Part shown: piece after piece, positions 54,617 to 63,245 of the stretch
How positions within the stretch are numbered: position 1 is the first letter of the stretch
Layout: every line of letters starts with the position of its first letter
From: Streptomyces sp. CC0208
GTDB lineage: Bacteria > Actinomycetota > Actinomycetes > Streptomycetales > Streptomycetaceae
Reading direction: 5' to 3'
NCBI RefSeq assembly: GCF_003443735.1
Contig: NZ_CP031969.1
Location: 2,480,001-2,544,000 of the forward strand
DNA: 64,000 bases
Position numbers and translations under genes: made by a program
Notes under the pieces: model-generated
The model's database searches: none
Told to the model about the DNA's origin: nothing
Seen by the model: the letters and a program-made list of their open reading frames with translations, nothing else

Positions 54617-55951
54617 ATGACCGCACTTCCGCAGGAGCGCCGCGTCGTCACCGCCATCCCCGGACCCAAGTCGCAGGAGCTGCAGGCCCGCCGGGTCGCC
54701 GCGGTCGCGCAGGGTGTGGGGTCCGTACTGCCCGTCTTCACGGCGCGCGCGGGCGGCGGGATCATCGAGGACGTCGACGGGAACCGGCTGATCGACTTCG
54801 GTTCGGGCATCGCCGTGACGTCCGTCGGCGCCTCCTCCGAGGCCGTCGTGCGCAGGGCCTCCGCCCAGCTCGCCGACTTCACCCACACCTGTTTCATGGT
54901 CACCCCGTACGAGGGCTACGTGGAGGTCGCCGAGGCCCTCGCCGAGCTCACCCCGGGTGACCACGCCAAGAAGTCGGCCCTGTTCAACAGCGGCGCCGAG
55001 GCCGTCGAGAACGCCGTCAAGATCGCGCGGGCGTACACCAAGCGGCAGGCCGTCGTCGTGTTCGACCACGGCTACCACGGCCGCACCAACCTCACCATGG
55101 CGCTGACCGCGAAGAACATGCCGTACAAGCACGGCTTCGGACCCTTCGCCCCCGAGGTCTACCGCGTGCCCGTCGCGTACGGCTACCGCTGGCCCACCGG
55201 CCCCGAGAACGCCGGCCCCGAGGCCGCCGCCCAGGCCATCGACCAGATCACCAAGCAGGTCGGCCCGGATAACGTCGCCGCGATCATCATCGAGCCCGTT
55301 CTCGGCGAGGGCGGCTTCATCGAACCGGCGAAGGGCTTCCTGCCGGCGATCAGCAAGTTCGCCGAGGACAACGGCATCGTCTTCGTCGCCGACGAGATCC
55401 AGTCCGGCTTCTGCCGCACCGGCCAGTGGTTCGCCTGCGAGGACGAGGGCATCGTCCCGGACCTGATCACCACCGCCAAGGGCATCGCCGGCGGTCTTCC
55501 GCTCGCCGCGGTCACCGGGCGCGCCGAGATCATGGACGCCGCCCACGCGGGCGGCCTCGGCGGCACGTACGGCGGCAACCCGGTCGCGTGCGCCGGCGCG
55601 CTCGGCGCCATCGAGACGATGAAGGAGCTCGACCTCAACGCGCGTGCGAAGGCGATCGAGGCCACGATGAAGGCCCGGCTGACCGCGATGGCCGAGAAGT
55701 TCGACATCGTCGGCGACATCCGCGGCCGCGGCGCCATGATCGCCATCGAGCTCGTCAAGGACCGTACGACCAAGGAGCCGAACCCGGAGGCGACCGCCGC
55801 GCTCGCCAAGGCCTGCCACCAGGAGGGCCTGCTGGTCCTGACCTGTGGCACCTACGGCAACGTGCTGCGCTTCCTGCCCCCGCTCGTCATCGGCGAGGAC
55901 CTGCTGAACGAGGGCCTCGACATCATCGAGCAGGCCTTCACCCGCATCTGA
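54617..55951 (+). CDS. gabT: 4-aminobutyrate aminotransferase
   Basis: 444 residues, with AGGAG 6 nt before the ATG. A class-III PLP-dependent aminotransferase converting GABA and 2-oxoglutarate to succinate semialdehyde and glutamate. Features are FNSGAEAVENAVKIAR, the FDHGYHGRTNLTMALT loop, VADEIQSGFCRTG with the PLP-ring aspartate, and Lys288 in TTAKGIAGGLP as the Schiff-base lysine. It completes the GABA shunt step with the aldehyde dehydrogenase at 48,939-50,384. Probably controlled by the neighbouring PucR protein. Confidence 0.95.
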   Translation: MTALPQERRVVTAIPGPKSQELQARRVAAVAQGVGSVLPVFTARAGGGIIEDVDGNRLIDFGSGIAVTSVGASSEAVVRRASAQLADFTHTCFMVTPYEGYVEVAEALAELTPGDHAKKSALFNSGAEAVENAVKIARAYTKRQAVVVFDHGYHGRTNLTMALTAKNMPYKHGFGPFAPEVYRVPVAYGYRWPTGPENAGPEAAAQAIDQITKQVGPDNVAAIIIEPVLGEGGFIEPAKGFLPAISKFAEDNGIVFVADEIQSGFCRTGQWFACEDEGIVPDLITTAKGIAGGLPLAAVTGRAEIMDAAHAGGLGGTYGGNPVACAGALGAIETMKELDLNARAKAIEATMKARLTAMAEKFDIVGDIRGRGAMIAIELVKDRTTKEPNPEATAALAKACHQEGLLVLTCGTYGNVLRFLPPLVIGEDLLNEGLDIIEQAFTRI

Positions 55952-56093
55952 CGTCACAGGCAGGCCTCGCATCCGTTGGGATTCCGGGGCTGCGGTGGCG
56001 AGAGGCAGAGGGTGTGAAGAAGGTGTGCGAGGTGGTCGTGAGGACGGGATTCTGCCTGTCGTACGCCGTCGCCCTGCCGTAGGTTCTACCCAG

Positions 56094-56936
56094 ATGAGAG
56101 ATACACCCCGCCCACAGGGGACTGTGGGTGACATCAGGACGGGGCCTCCCCAGCTTCGACCTGGTCGTGCCCTCGCGCACACAACTGGAGCTTCCGGCTC
56201 CGGATCTCCTCACCGATCGGACAGTCGCCCGCCCCAAACCCCCCGGGGCGGCCGACGAACCGATCTGATCGGCCGCCCCGGAACCACCCCCCCTGTTCCG
56301 GGGCGGCCGGCCTTCCTCATCCTCCTTCTCGGAATTCCGGCCCTCCTCTTCGCCCTGATCACCTGGCAGGTCGTCGAGGACGGGCCGCTTCTGCGTGTCG
56401 ACGAGCGGATCAGCCGCGCCCTGATCCATCCGGACCGTGTCTCGGCGGGACTCGCCGACCTGGGCAATGTCGAGGTCGCGCTCCCGGTCCTGGTCGTGGC
56501 TCTGCTCTGGTCGGCCCGGCAGGCCCGCCGCGCCGGAACGGACCGCTGGTGGCTGCCGTCCACCGCGGCGGCCGCCTTGATGGCCCTGGTCCCGGCCCTG
56601 GTGGTCCCCCTGAAGGAACTCACCGACCGCCCGGGCACGGTCGTGTCGCCCGGGACCGGCTACTACCCCTCGGGCCACACCGCCACGGCGGCCGTCGCGT
56701 ACGGCGCCGCCACCCTCCTGGTCCTGCCCTGGCTCCGGTCCGCCCGGACCCGCCGCGCACTCGTCATCGGCTACGGCCTTCTCGTCCTCGGCGTCTCCTT
56801 CGGCCTGGTCCGCCGCGGCTGGCACTGGCCCCTGGACGTGGTGGGCAGCTGGTGCCTGTGCACAGTGCTGCTTCAGCTCCTGGCGATGGCCTTCAGGCGC
56901 TACGGTCGAAAGCCGGCACAGGACGAGAGCACATAG
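56094..56936 (+). CDS. PAP2 superfamily membrane phosphatase
   Basis: 280 residues from ATG 56094; the ribosome-binding site is weak and a later start is possible. A Ser/Pro/Arg-rich tail of about 70 residues precedes five or six helices. The three phosphatase motifs are present: KELTDRPG, YYPSGHTATA and RRGWHWPLDVVG, supplying Lys/Arg, Ser-Gly-His and Arg/His/Asp of the phosphatidic acid phosphatase fold. It probably dephosphorylates a lipid phosphate or undecaprenyl pyrophosphate outside the membrane. The McrB gene follows 39 bp later on the same strand, perhaps by chance. Confidence 0.9.
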   Translation: MRDTPRPQGTVGDIRTGPPQLRPGRALAHTTGASGSGSPHRSDSRPPQTPRGGRRTDLIGRPGTTPPVPGRPAFLILLLGIPALLFALITWQVVEDGPLLRVDERISRALIHPDRVSAGLADLGNVEVALPVLVVALLWSARQARRAGTDRWWLPSTAAAALMALVPALVVPLKELTDRPGTVVSPGTGYYPSGHTATAAVAYGAATLLVLPWLRSARTRRALVIGYGLLVLGVSFGLVRRGWHWPLDVVGSWCLCTVLLQLLAMAFRRYGRKPAQDEST

Positions 56937-56975
56937 CCGGTCGCGAGACGGCGGCCGGGACCGGGGGGAAGCACC

Positions 56976-59456
56976 ATGCCCGACGAGCAGCACAAGGTGA
57001 CGGTCACCTTCGAGAACCACGACTTCGCACTGACGCCGTCACCGGGCGAGGTCGTCCTCCCCCTCTACGGCAGCAAGATCCACCACGATCCACAGTGCGG
57101 CCATCTCACCGACGGCGACGCGCTTCCCCGTTTCCCGGACCCGGACCGCCTGCTGTGGCGGCGACTCATCGACTCGGCACCGTCCCACGACACGGCTGCC
57201 CGCACCGCGTTCGCCAAGTCCATCGGCCTCCTCGGCGGCTCGGGACAGCCCCTCACCAGCGCGTGCAGCTGCGTGCTGCGCCCCATCTCGCCGCACCAGG
57301 CCGCGACGATGCGGCCGTGGCCCCTGGACGAAGCGGTCCGCGCCTTCGACAGTGACCGCTTCGCGGGGGAACTGCGCGCAATGAAGGAGGCGGCCGAGGA
57401 CGTACGCCGTGACTTCCCCTGGGAGGACTGGCCGACCCTGCCGCTGGAGCGGTACGCCCTCGGGCAGGGGGACAGCGCGAACACCCGGCCGTACTGCTAT
57501 CTGCTGGAGTTCGGCAGCAAGGCACTCGGCAGCATCGCAGGCGGCTCCTCGACCAAGCACCTCATCTACCAACGCAGCCAGGACGGTTCCTGGTGGCACG
57601 ACTCGCGCTACGCCGACGAGCAGGAGGCCTGGCAGGCCGTACGGTCCGGGATCGTCGCGGCCGTGACCGCCGCCCGCGACGGCCGGATCGCCGACATCGA
57701 CACCATCGACGCGGTGCGCTCGGGCCCCGCCCTGGTCGCCAAGACGCTGCGGATCTACGCGCCAGAGGTCTCCCTCGCGGTCTACGGCCACGATGTCGTA
57801 CGGCACTTCGTCCACCATCTCACCGGCGAGCCCGTGCCCAAACTGGACCGGTTCGCGCTTCACGCGCGGCTGAGGGAGGTCATCGACGCCGATCAGCGGT
57901 TCGCGGACTGGTCGTACGACCTGGTGGTGCTGTTTCTGTACTGGTGGACCAACCCGGTCCGGACGCAGCAGATCGTCAAAGTCGCGCCCGGCACGAACGG
58001 CTCGTTGTGGGACGAGTGCCGGGACGGCGGTTTCATCGCGGTCGGCTGGGACGAGGTGGCGGACCTGCGCTCGTTCGCCGACAAGGACGAGTTCCTGGCA
58101 GCGTTCGCCACCGCCTACGCGGACGAGTACAACGGCTACCAGTCGAAGATCTCCGCGAAGGCCAACGAGCTCTGGAAACTCCAGAGCCTCAGGCCCGGTG
58201 ACCTTGTGGTCGCCAACAGGGGCACGAGCGAGATCCTCGCCGTGGGCCGGGTGGGGGGAGACGGCTACAGCTGGCGGGAGGACCGCCCGCACTACCGGCA
58301 CACCGTCGAGGTCGAATGGGACGAGAGCTTCGCGGGACGGCTGGAGGAGCCCGAGAGGTCCTGGGCGACCGTCACCGTCAGGGACGTCTCGGCCCAGGTG
58401 TGGAGCAGGATCCGGCGGGCCAAGTCGGTGCCGTCCGTCGAGGACGACCCGGTCTCCGACCCCGCCGACGCCGCTCTGACCGCCCGCCCTCTGGACGCCG
58501 GGCTGACCCCGCTCGCCGAGGCGCTCGACCGGCGGGGACAGGCGGTGCTCTACGGTCCTCCGGGCACGGGCAAGACGTACACCGCCCTGCGTTTCGCGGT
58601 CCGTTGGCTCGGTGAGCTCTGCGGCGACCTGCCGGGGGTGGACCCGTACGCCGAGCCCGGCGCCCCGGCCTTCCGGCGCACGCTCGACGCGTTGACCGCG
58701 GCGGGTCGGCTGACCACGGTCGCCTTCCACCCCGGCTACGGCTACGAGGACTTCGTGGAGGGCTTCCGCCCGGTTAAGGGCGGGTCCGGCGGTCTCATGC
58801 TGGACCGGGTCGACGGGGTGTTCAAGCGGGTGTGCCAGGCGGCCGCCGCCGATCCCGGCCACCCGTACCTGGTCGTCGTGGACGAACTGAACCGCGGCAA
58901 CCTGCCGAAGATCTTCGGCGAGTTGATCACCCTGCTGGAGAAGGACAAGCGGGGCTGCCAGGTGCTGCTGCCGCTCAGCCAGGAGCAGTTCACTGTGCCG
59001 GACAACGTGTACCTGGTCGGCACCATGAACACCGCCGACCGCTCCATCCGGATGCTGGACGCGGCCATCCGCCGTCGCTTCGCCTTCCTGGAGCAACTCC
59101 CCGATTCCGCGCCCCTCCAGGGGTGTCATGTGGAACAACTACACCTCGCCGACCTGCTCGACGCCCTCAACCAGCGCATACGAGCCCACCTCGACCGCGA
59201 GAAGCAGATCGGGCAGGCCTTCTTCCTGCCGAACGGCGCTCCGGTCGACACCGTGTCCGGGCTGGCCGCGATCGTCCGCGACGAGATCCTGCCCCTCCTC
59301 CAGGAGTACGCCTACGACGACTACTCCCTGCTCGCCGCCTTCCTCGGCGAAGCGCTGGTCGATCTTGAGGCGCACACCGTGCGAGATCTCAGCGACGAGG
59401 GGCTGGTCACCGCCCTCTACACCGAACTCCAGCTCAAAGCGGGGGCGGTGGAGTAG
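56976..59456 (+). CDS. mcrB: McrB-type AAA+ GTPase with EVE-like DNA-reading domain
   Basis: 826 residues. The N-terminal ~330 residues contain the helical module frequently seen before EVE domains (YCYLLEFGSKALGSIAGGSS, LRIYAPEVSLAVYGHDVVRHF). Residues about 335-460 look like a PUA/EVE-type modified-base reader (LWDECRDGGFIAVGWDEVADL). The AAA+ domain has GPPGTGKT (527-534), Walker B VVVDELNRGNLPKIFGE (about 636) and the McrB signature GTMNTADRSIRMLD. McrB assembles as a nucleotide-driven ring that translocates DNA for the McrC nuclease, restricting methylated foreign DNA. McrC follows after 4 bp. Confidence 0.92.
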   Translation: MPDEQHKVTVTFENHDFALTPSPGEVVLPLYGSKIHHDPQCGHLTDGDALPRFPDPDRLLWRRLIDSAPSHDTAARTAFAKSIGLLGGSGQPLTSACSCVLRPISPHQAATMRPWPLDEAVRAFDSDRFAGELRAMKEAAEDVRRDFPWEDWPTLPLERYALGQGDSANTRPYCYLLEFGSKALGSIAGGSSTKHLIYQRSQDGSWWHDSRYADEQEAWQAVRSGIVAAVTAARDGRIADIDTIDAVRSGPALVAKTLRIYAPEVSLAVYGHDVVRHFVHHLTGEPVPKLDRFALHARLREVIDADQRFADWSYDLVVLFLYWWTNPVRTQQIVKVAPGTNGSLWDECRDGGFIAVGWDEVADLRSFADKDEFLAAFATAYADEYNGYQSKISAKANELWKLQSLRPGDLVVANRGTSEILAVGRVGGDGYSWREDRPHYRHTVEVEWDESFAGRLEEPERSWATVTVRDVSAQVWSRIRRAKSVPSVEDDPVSDPADAALTARPLDAGLTPLAEALDRRGQAVLYGPPGTGKTYTALRFAVRWLGELCGDLPGVDPYAEPGAPAFRRTLDALTAAGRLTTVAFHPGYGYEDFVEGFRPVKGGSGGLMLDRVDGVFKRVCQAAAADPGHPYLVVVDELNRGNLPKIFGELITLLEKDKRGCQVLLPLSQEQFTVPDNVYLVGTMNTADRSIRMLDAAIRRRFAFLEQLPDSAPLQGCHVEQLHLADLLDALNQRIRAHLDREKQIGQAFFLPNGAPVDTVSGLAAIVRDEILPLLQEYAYDDYSLLAAFLGEALVDLEAHTVRDLSDEGLVTALYTELQLKAGAVE

Positions 59457-59460
59457 TCCC

Positions 59461-60765
59461 GTGGCGACACTGCGGGATAGCGGACCGCTCCGGATCGATC
59501 TGCGGGAGTACGAGACCACGGTCGTCGAGGGGGTCCGGCTCGGCCCGGCCGACCGCTCCCTGTGCGCGAGCGAGCAGCTCGCCTCGCGCCTCACGGTCCG
59601 GGAACTCGCGGGCGGGAGGCTGGAGGTGACCGCGGGCCCCTGTGTCGGGGTCGTCCGGTTCGACGCCTGCGAGATACGGATCCTGCCCAAGTACCTCGGC
59701 GGCGAACTCGACGTGCTGCGTATGCTGGAGTACACGGCGGGCCGTGGGTTCCCGCCGCTCGACGCCACCCGCACGGTGCGCGAGGGCGCCCCGCATCTGC
59801 GGGATCTGGTCGCCCTTCTGCTGACCGAGGAGTGCGAACGTCTGCTGTCCCGCGGAGTGCGCCAGGACTACGTCACCACCGAGGACGACCTGCCGGCCGT
59901 ACGCGGCCGAATCCTCCCGAGCCGTCAACTCCTACGGCACTACGGTCGGCTGGACCGGCTCGCCTGCCGGTTCGACGAGCACGACACCGACATCGTGGAC
60001 AACCGTCTCTGCGCCGCCGCGGTGGATCTCGCAGCGCGCACAGCCCGCAGTCCTGCCGTACGCGCACGGGCCCGCCGCGCAGCGACCAGCTTCGCGCGAG
60101 TCGCTCCCACACGACTGGGTGACCTCCGGACCGCGCTGGCCGGGCTCGACTACCACCGGCACAACACCCACTACCGGAGCGCCCACCGCTGGGCTGCCCT
60201 GCTGTTGTCCGGCGGCGGTATCGCCGACCTCCTGGCCCCGGGCCCGCTCGCTTCACGGGCCTTCCTCGTGGACATGAACGTCCTGTTCGAGGTGTTCCTC
60301 ACGCATCTGCTGCGCGAGGCGGCCACCGGCACCGGACTCACCGTGCGCGACCAGACCCGGCACCGGGGAGTGCTGTACGACGAGCGAACGGAACGTCCCT
60401 ACGGGGAGGTCCGCCCCGACGTCCTGGTCACGGGGACCCTCGACGGTGAGCCGCTGCGCCGTCCGGTGGACCTGAAGTACAAGCTCTACGACAGCAGGAA
60501 GCTGAGCCCCTCCGACCTCTACCAGGCGTTCCTGTACGCGCACGCGCTGGCCCGGCAGCCCGCCGGCGGCCCGCCGACGTGCGTGCTGATCCACCCCGGG
60601 AGCGGCTCGGCGACACGGGGGAACATCGCCGTACGACGCTGGGACGGCACCACGTCGGCCCGGGTGCGCTCGGTGTCCCTGCATCTTCCTTCGGTGCTCG
60701 GCGCCCTCGGGGACGCCGAGCGGGCGTCGACGCTCGCGAATTTGTGGGCGGCGGTCCTGGAGTGA
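59461..60765 (+). CDS. mcrC: McrC-type nuclease subunit
   Basis: 434 residues from GTG 59461 with GGAG just upstream. The N-terminal beta-rich segment (LRIDLREYETTVVEGV) and the central helical region match McrC. The PD-(D/E)xK nuclease core is intact: RPDVLV (Asp320) and VDLKYK (Asp337 and Lys339). Together with McrB it forms a modification-dependent (type IV) restriction system, a defence module against phage or methylated DNA. The stop lies 3 bp before the convergent chitinase stop, so transcripts meet head-on. Confidence 0.92.
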   Translation: MATLRDSGPLRIDLREYETTVVEGVRLGPADRSLCASEQLASRLTVRELAGGRLEVTAGPCVGVVRFDACEIRILPKYLGGELDVLRMLEYTAGRGFPPLDATRTVREGAPHLRDLVALLLTEECERLLSRGVRQDYVTTEDDLPAVRGRILPSRQLLRHYGRLDRLACRFDEHDTDIVDNRLCAAAVDLAARTARSPAVRARARRAATSFARVAPTRLGDLRTALAGLDYHRHNTHYRSAHRWAALLLSGGGIADLLAPGPLASRAFLVDMNVLFEVFLTHLLREAATGTGLTVRDQTRHRGVLYDERTERPYGEVRPDVLVTGTLDGEPLRRPVDLKYKLYDSRKLSPSDLYQAFLYAHALARQPAGGPPTCVLIHPGSGSATRGNIAVRRWDGTTSARVRSVSLHLPSVLGALGDAERASTLANLWAAVLE

Positions 60766-60768
60766 CCG

Positions 60769-62565
60769 TCAGCCGAAGTAGCCGTCGAAGGTCTTCCGGA
60801 ACTCCCCGCCGGAGTAGCGGTCCCAGTTGACCGACCAGGTCATCAGGCCGCGCAGGGTGGGCCATGTGCCGTGGGTGGGGTAGGAGCCGCAGTTCGTTCT
60901 TTTCGTCAGGCAGTCCAGGGTCTTGGTGACCTCCGTCGGGGAGATGTAGCCGTTGCCGGCGTTCACAGAGGCGGGCATGCCGATGGCCACCTGGTCGGGG
61001 CGCAGGGGCGGGAAGACGTTCTCGGGGTCGCCGGCGACCGGGAAGCCGGTGAGGAGCATGTCGGTCATGGCGATGTGGAAGTCGGCACCGCCCATGGAGT
61101 GGTACTGGTGGTCCAGGCCCATGATCGGACCCGAGTTGTAGTCCTGGACGTGCAGCAGGGTCAGGTCGTCGCGCAGGGCGTGGATCACAGGGAGGTATGC
61201 GCCGCAGCGCGGGTCCTGGCCGCCCCACTTGCCGGTGCCGTAGTACTGGTAACCCATTTGGACGAAGAAGGTCTCCGGGGCCATCGTCAGCACGAAGCGG
61301 GCCCCGTACTTCGCCTTCAGCGTCTTCAGCGCCGAGATCAGGTTCACGATCACCGGGGTCTTCGGGTTCCTGAAGTCCGTGTCGTCGGCGTTCAGCAAGA
61401 GCGAGTGGCCCTCGAAGTCGATGTCCAGGCCGTCCAGGCCGTAGGTGTCGATGATCGAGGAGACCGAGGAGACGAAGGCGTCCCGGGCCGCGGTCGTGGT
61501 CAGCTGGACCTGGCCGTTCTGGCCGCCGATCGAGATCAGCACCTTCTTCCCGGCAGCCTGTTTCGCCCTGATCGCCGCCTTGAAGTCGGCGTCGGACTCG
61601 ACGTTCGGGCATTCCGTGACAGGGCAGCGGGTGAAGCGGATGTCCCCGGAGGTGACCGAGGTGGGTTCGCCGAAGGCCAGGTCGATGACGTCCCAGCTGT
61701 CGGGGACGTCGGCCAGGCGCGTGTAGCCGGCGCCGTTGGCGAAGCTCGCGTGAAGGTAGCCGACCAGGGCGTGGGCGGGGAGGTCCGGGGAACTCCCGGC
61801 CGTCGTGGTCACGTTGAGGGGGCCAGACCTTGCCGACTCCCCCGCCTCGTTGACCGCCGCGACCTGGAAGCCGTACGCCGTCGAGGGCGCGAGGCCGCTC
61901 ACCGTAGCCGAAGTCCCGCTCGCGGTCTGGACCTTGACTCCGTCCCGGTAGAGGGCGTAGCCGGTGGCGCCCGTGACCGCCGTCCAGGACAGGGTCACGC
62001 TGGAGGACGTGATCGTGCCCGCCTTCAGCCCCGCGGGCGTGGCCGGCGGCTGCCCGACCTCGACGCCCGGCCCGGTGAGGGACACGTCGTCCGCGCCGTA
62101 CGCGCCCGTCCCGTACCACCCGTGCGTGTAGATGGTGACCTTGGTGGTGGACGGGCCGGTGCGGAAGGTGGTGGTGAGCCGCTGCCAGTCGGGGGCGGAC
62201 TGGGTCCAGGTGGAGACGTCGGTGGTGCCGGTGCCGCTCGTGCCCAGGTAGACGTAGGCGCCGCGGACGTATCCGGACAGTGTGTACTGCGCGTCGGGCC
62301 GCACGGTCACCGTCTGGGCGCACTGGGCGTAGTCGCTGCCGGCCGGGGTCGCCTGCAGCGCCGAACTCCCACTGTGCACAGGACTGTTGACCGTCGTACC
62401 CGAGGAGCAGGCCCAGCCGTCGAGTCCCGCCTCGAAGCCTCCGTTCTTCGCCAGGTCCGCGTCGGCCGCACGGGCGGCCGACGAGAGCGCGGCGACGCCG
62501 GGCAGGGCCAGCAACGTGGCCGTCAGCGCGGCGAGGACAGGTCTGATGGGTCCGGTGCGTTCCAC
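60769..62565 (-). CDS. chiB: Secreted GH18 chitinase with CBM and fibronectin-III domain
   Basis: 598 residues from GTG 62565, which has GGAGG 5 nt upstream; longer in-frame starts cross the regulatory region. A signal peptide ends SSAARA. Residues about 35-150 form a beta-sandwich carbohydrate-binding module, about 158-245 a fibronectin-III domain (SSVTLSWTAVTGATGYALY), and the rest the GH18 barrel with catalytic GLDGLDIDFEG (DxxDxDxE, Glu385). It hydrolyses chitin outside the cell. A DasR-type site upstream links it to N-acetylglucosamine control. The gene symbol is from remembered S. coelicolor synteny (SCO5673) and is less sure than the function. Confidence 0.94.
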   Translation of the reverse strand: MERTGPIRPVLAALTATLLALPGVAALSSAARAADADLAKNGGFEAGLDGWACSSGTTVNSPVHSGSSALQATPAGSDYAQCAQTVTVRPDAQYTLSGYVRGAYVYLGTSGTGTTDVSTWTQSAPDWQRLTTTFRTGPSTTKVTIYTHGWYGTGAYGADDVSLTGPGVEVGQPPATPAGLKAGTITSSSVTLSWTAVTGATGYALYRDGVKVQTASGTSATVSGLAPSTAYGFQVAAVNEAGESARSGPLNVTTTAGSSPDLPAHALVGYLHASFANGAGYTRLADVPDSWDVIDLAFGEPTSVTSGDIRFTRCPVTECPNVESDADFKAAIRAKQAAGKKVLISIGGQNGQVQLTTTAARDAFVSSVSSIIDTYGLDGLDIDFEGHSLLLNADDTDFRNPKTPVIVNLISALKTLKAKYGARFVLTMAPETFFVQMGYQYYGTGKWGGQDPRCGAYLPVIHALRDDLTLLHVQDYNSGPIMGLDHQYHSMGGADFHIAMTDMLLTGFPVAGDPENVFPPLRPDQVAIGMPASVNAGNGYISPTEVTKTLDCLTKRTNCGSYPTHGTWPTLRGLMTWSVNWDRYSGGEFRKTFDGYFG

Positions 62566-62611
62566 AAGGGCCTCCGGGCATGGGGGATTTGGAGGGTGAA
62601 GCGCGCCCAAC

Positions 62612-62625
62612 TTGGTCCAGACCAA
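62612..62625 (-). promoter_or_regulatory. DasR-responsive element (dre) of the chitinase gene
   Basis: TTGGTCCAGACCAA matches the dre consensus (ACTGGTCTAGACCAGT core) with palindromic arms TTGGTC and GACCAA. It is centred about 54 nt upstream of the chitinase start, the usual place for DasR-controlled chi genes. Confidence 0.85.
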
Positions 62626-62669
62626 TTCGAGTTGTCAAGACCTCCCGTCAGCGTTTCGGGCCCGTCAGC

Positions 62670-63125
62670 TCAGCCGTCGCCCTCCGTCGCCAGGCCCGCC
62701 GCCGCCTCGTGCATCGCGAGTTCCAGCAGCGCCGGATCGACGAGGATGCCGGAACCGTCCGGCGGGACCAGCCAGCGCACCCCTCCCCCGGCCACCCGGC
62801 CCGGATACGGCACGACGATCCAGGTGCCGGCGCCGGCCGTACGGATACCGGTGCCCAGCCAGCGGGCCGCGGTGCCCGGCGGCACGAAGAACCCCATGCG
62901 CGCGTCGCCGAAGTCGACGAGCACCGGGCCGAGCCGGTCGAGGATGCGGGTCAGGACGTCGAGCGTCGGATAGCCGAGCTCGCCCGGCAGGATCAGTACG
63001 TCCCAGGCCTTGCCCGCCGGAAGCAGCGCCACCCCGAGGGGGTTGCGCTCCCACTCCCAGCGGCAGGCCTCGGGATCCGGTGCGACGGATGCCAGCCACT
63101 CGACCGCCGTCTTCGCCCCAGTCAT
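62670..63125 (-). CDS. Conserved Streptomyces protein of unknown function
   Basis: 151 residues from ATG 63125 with the strong site GGGAGGT 6 nt upstream. It has no signal peptide or membrane helix. Motifs seen are GKAWDVLILPGELGYPT, LVDFGDARMGFFVPPGT and GVRWLVPPDGSGILVDP, which recur in actinobacterial hypothetical proteins. The sequence resembles the N-terminal part of some bifunctional primase/polymerase-like proteins, but the catalytic features are not evident, so no function is assigned. It is separated from the chitinase operator by 45 bp. Confidence 0.85.
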   Translation of the reverse strand: MTGAKTAVEWLASVAPDPEACRWEWERNPLGVALLPAGKAWDVLILPGELGYPTLDVLTRILDRLGPVLVDFGDARMGFFVPPGTAARWLGTGIRTAGAGTWIVVPYPGRVAGGGVRWLVPPDGSGILVDPALLELAMHEAAAGLATEGDG

Positions 63126-63245
63126 GAGAAGACCTCCCTTTCTCTCGTCGGCGCTTGTCGCGTCCCGAGGGAGAGGAAGGTCTCCTGGCAAGCATTACGC
63201 GGGTTCTGACCACCCGTTGGAGTGAACCAGATCACATACGATCGT

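Noticed and set aside
55952..56093. A possible terminator or small gene after gabT
   Set aside because: GGCCTCGC and GCGAGAGGC can pair only imperfectly over a long loop, and the short frame there has no start signal. Not strong enough to call.
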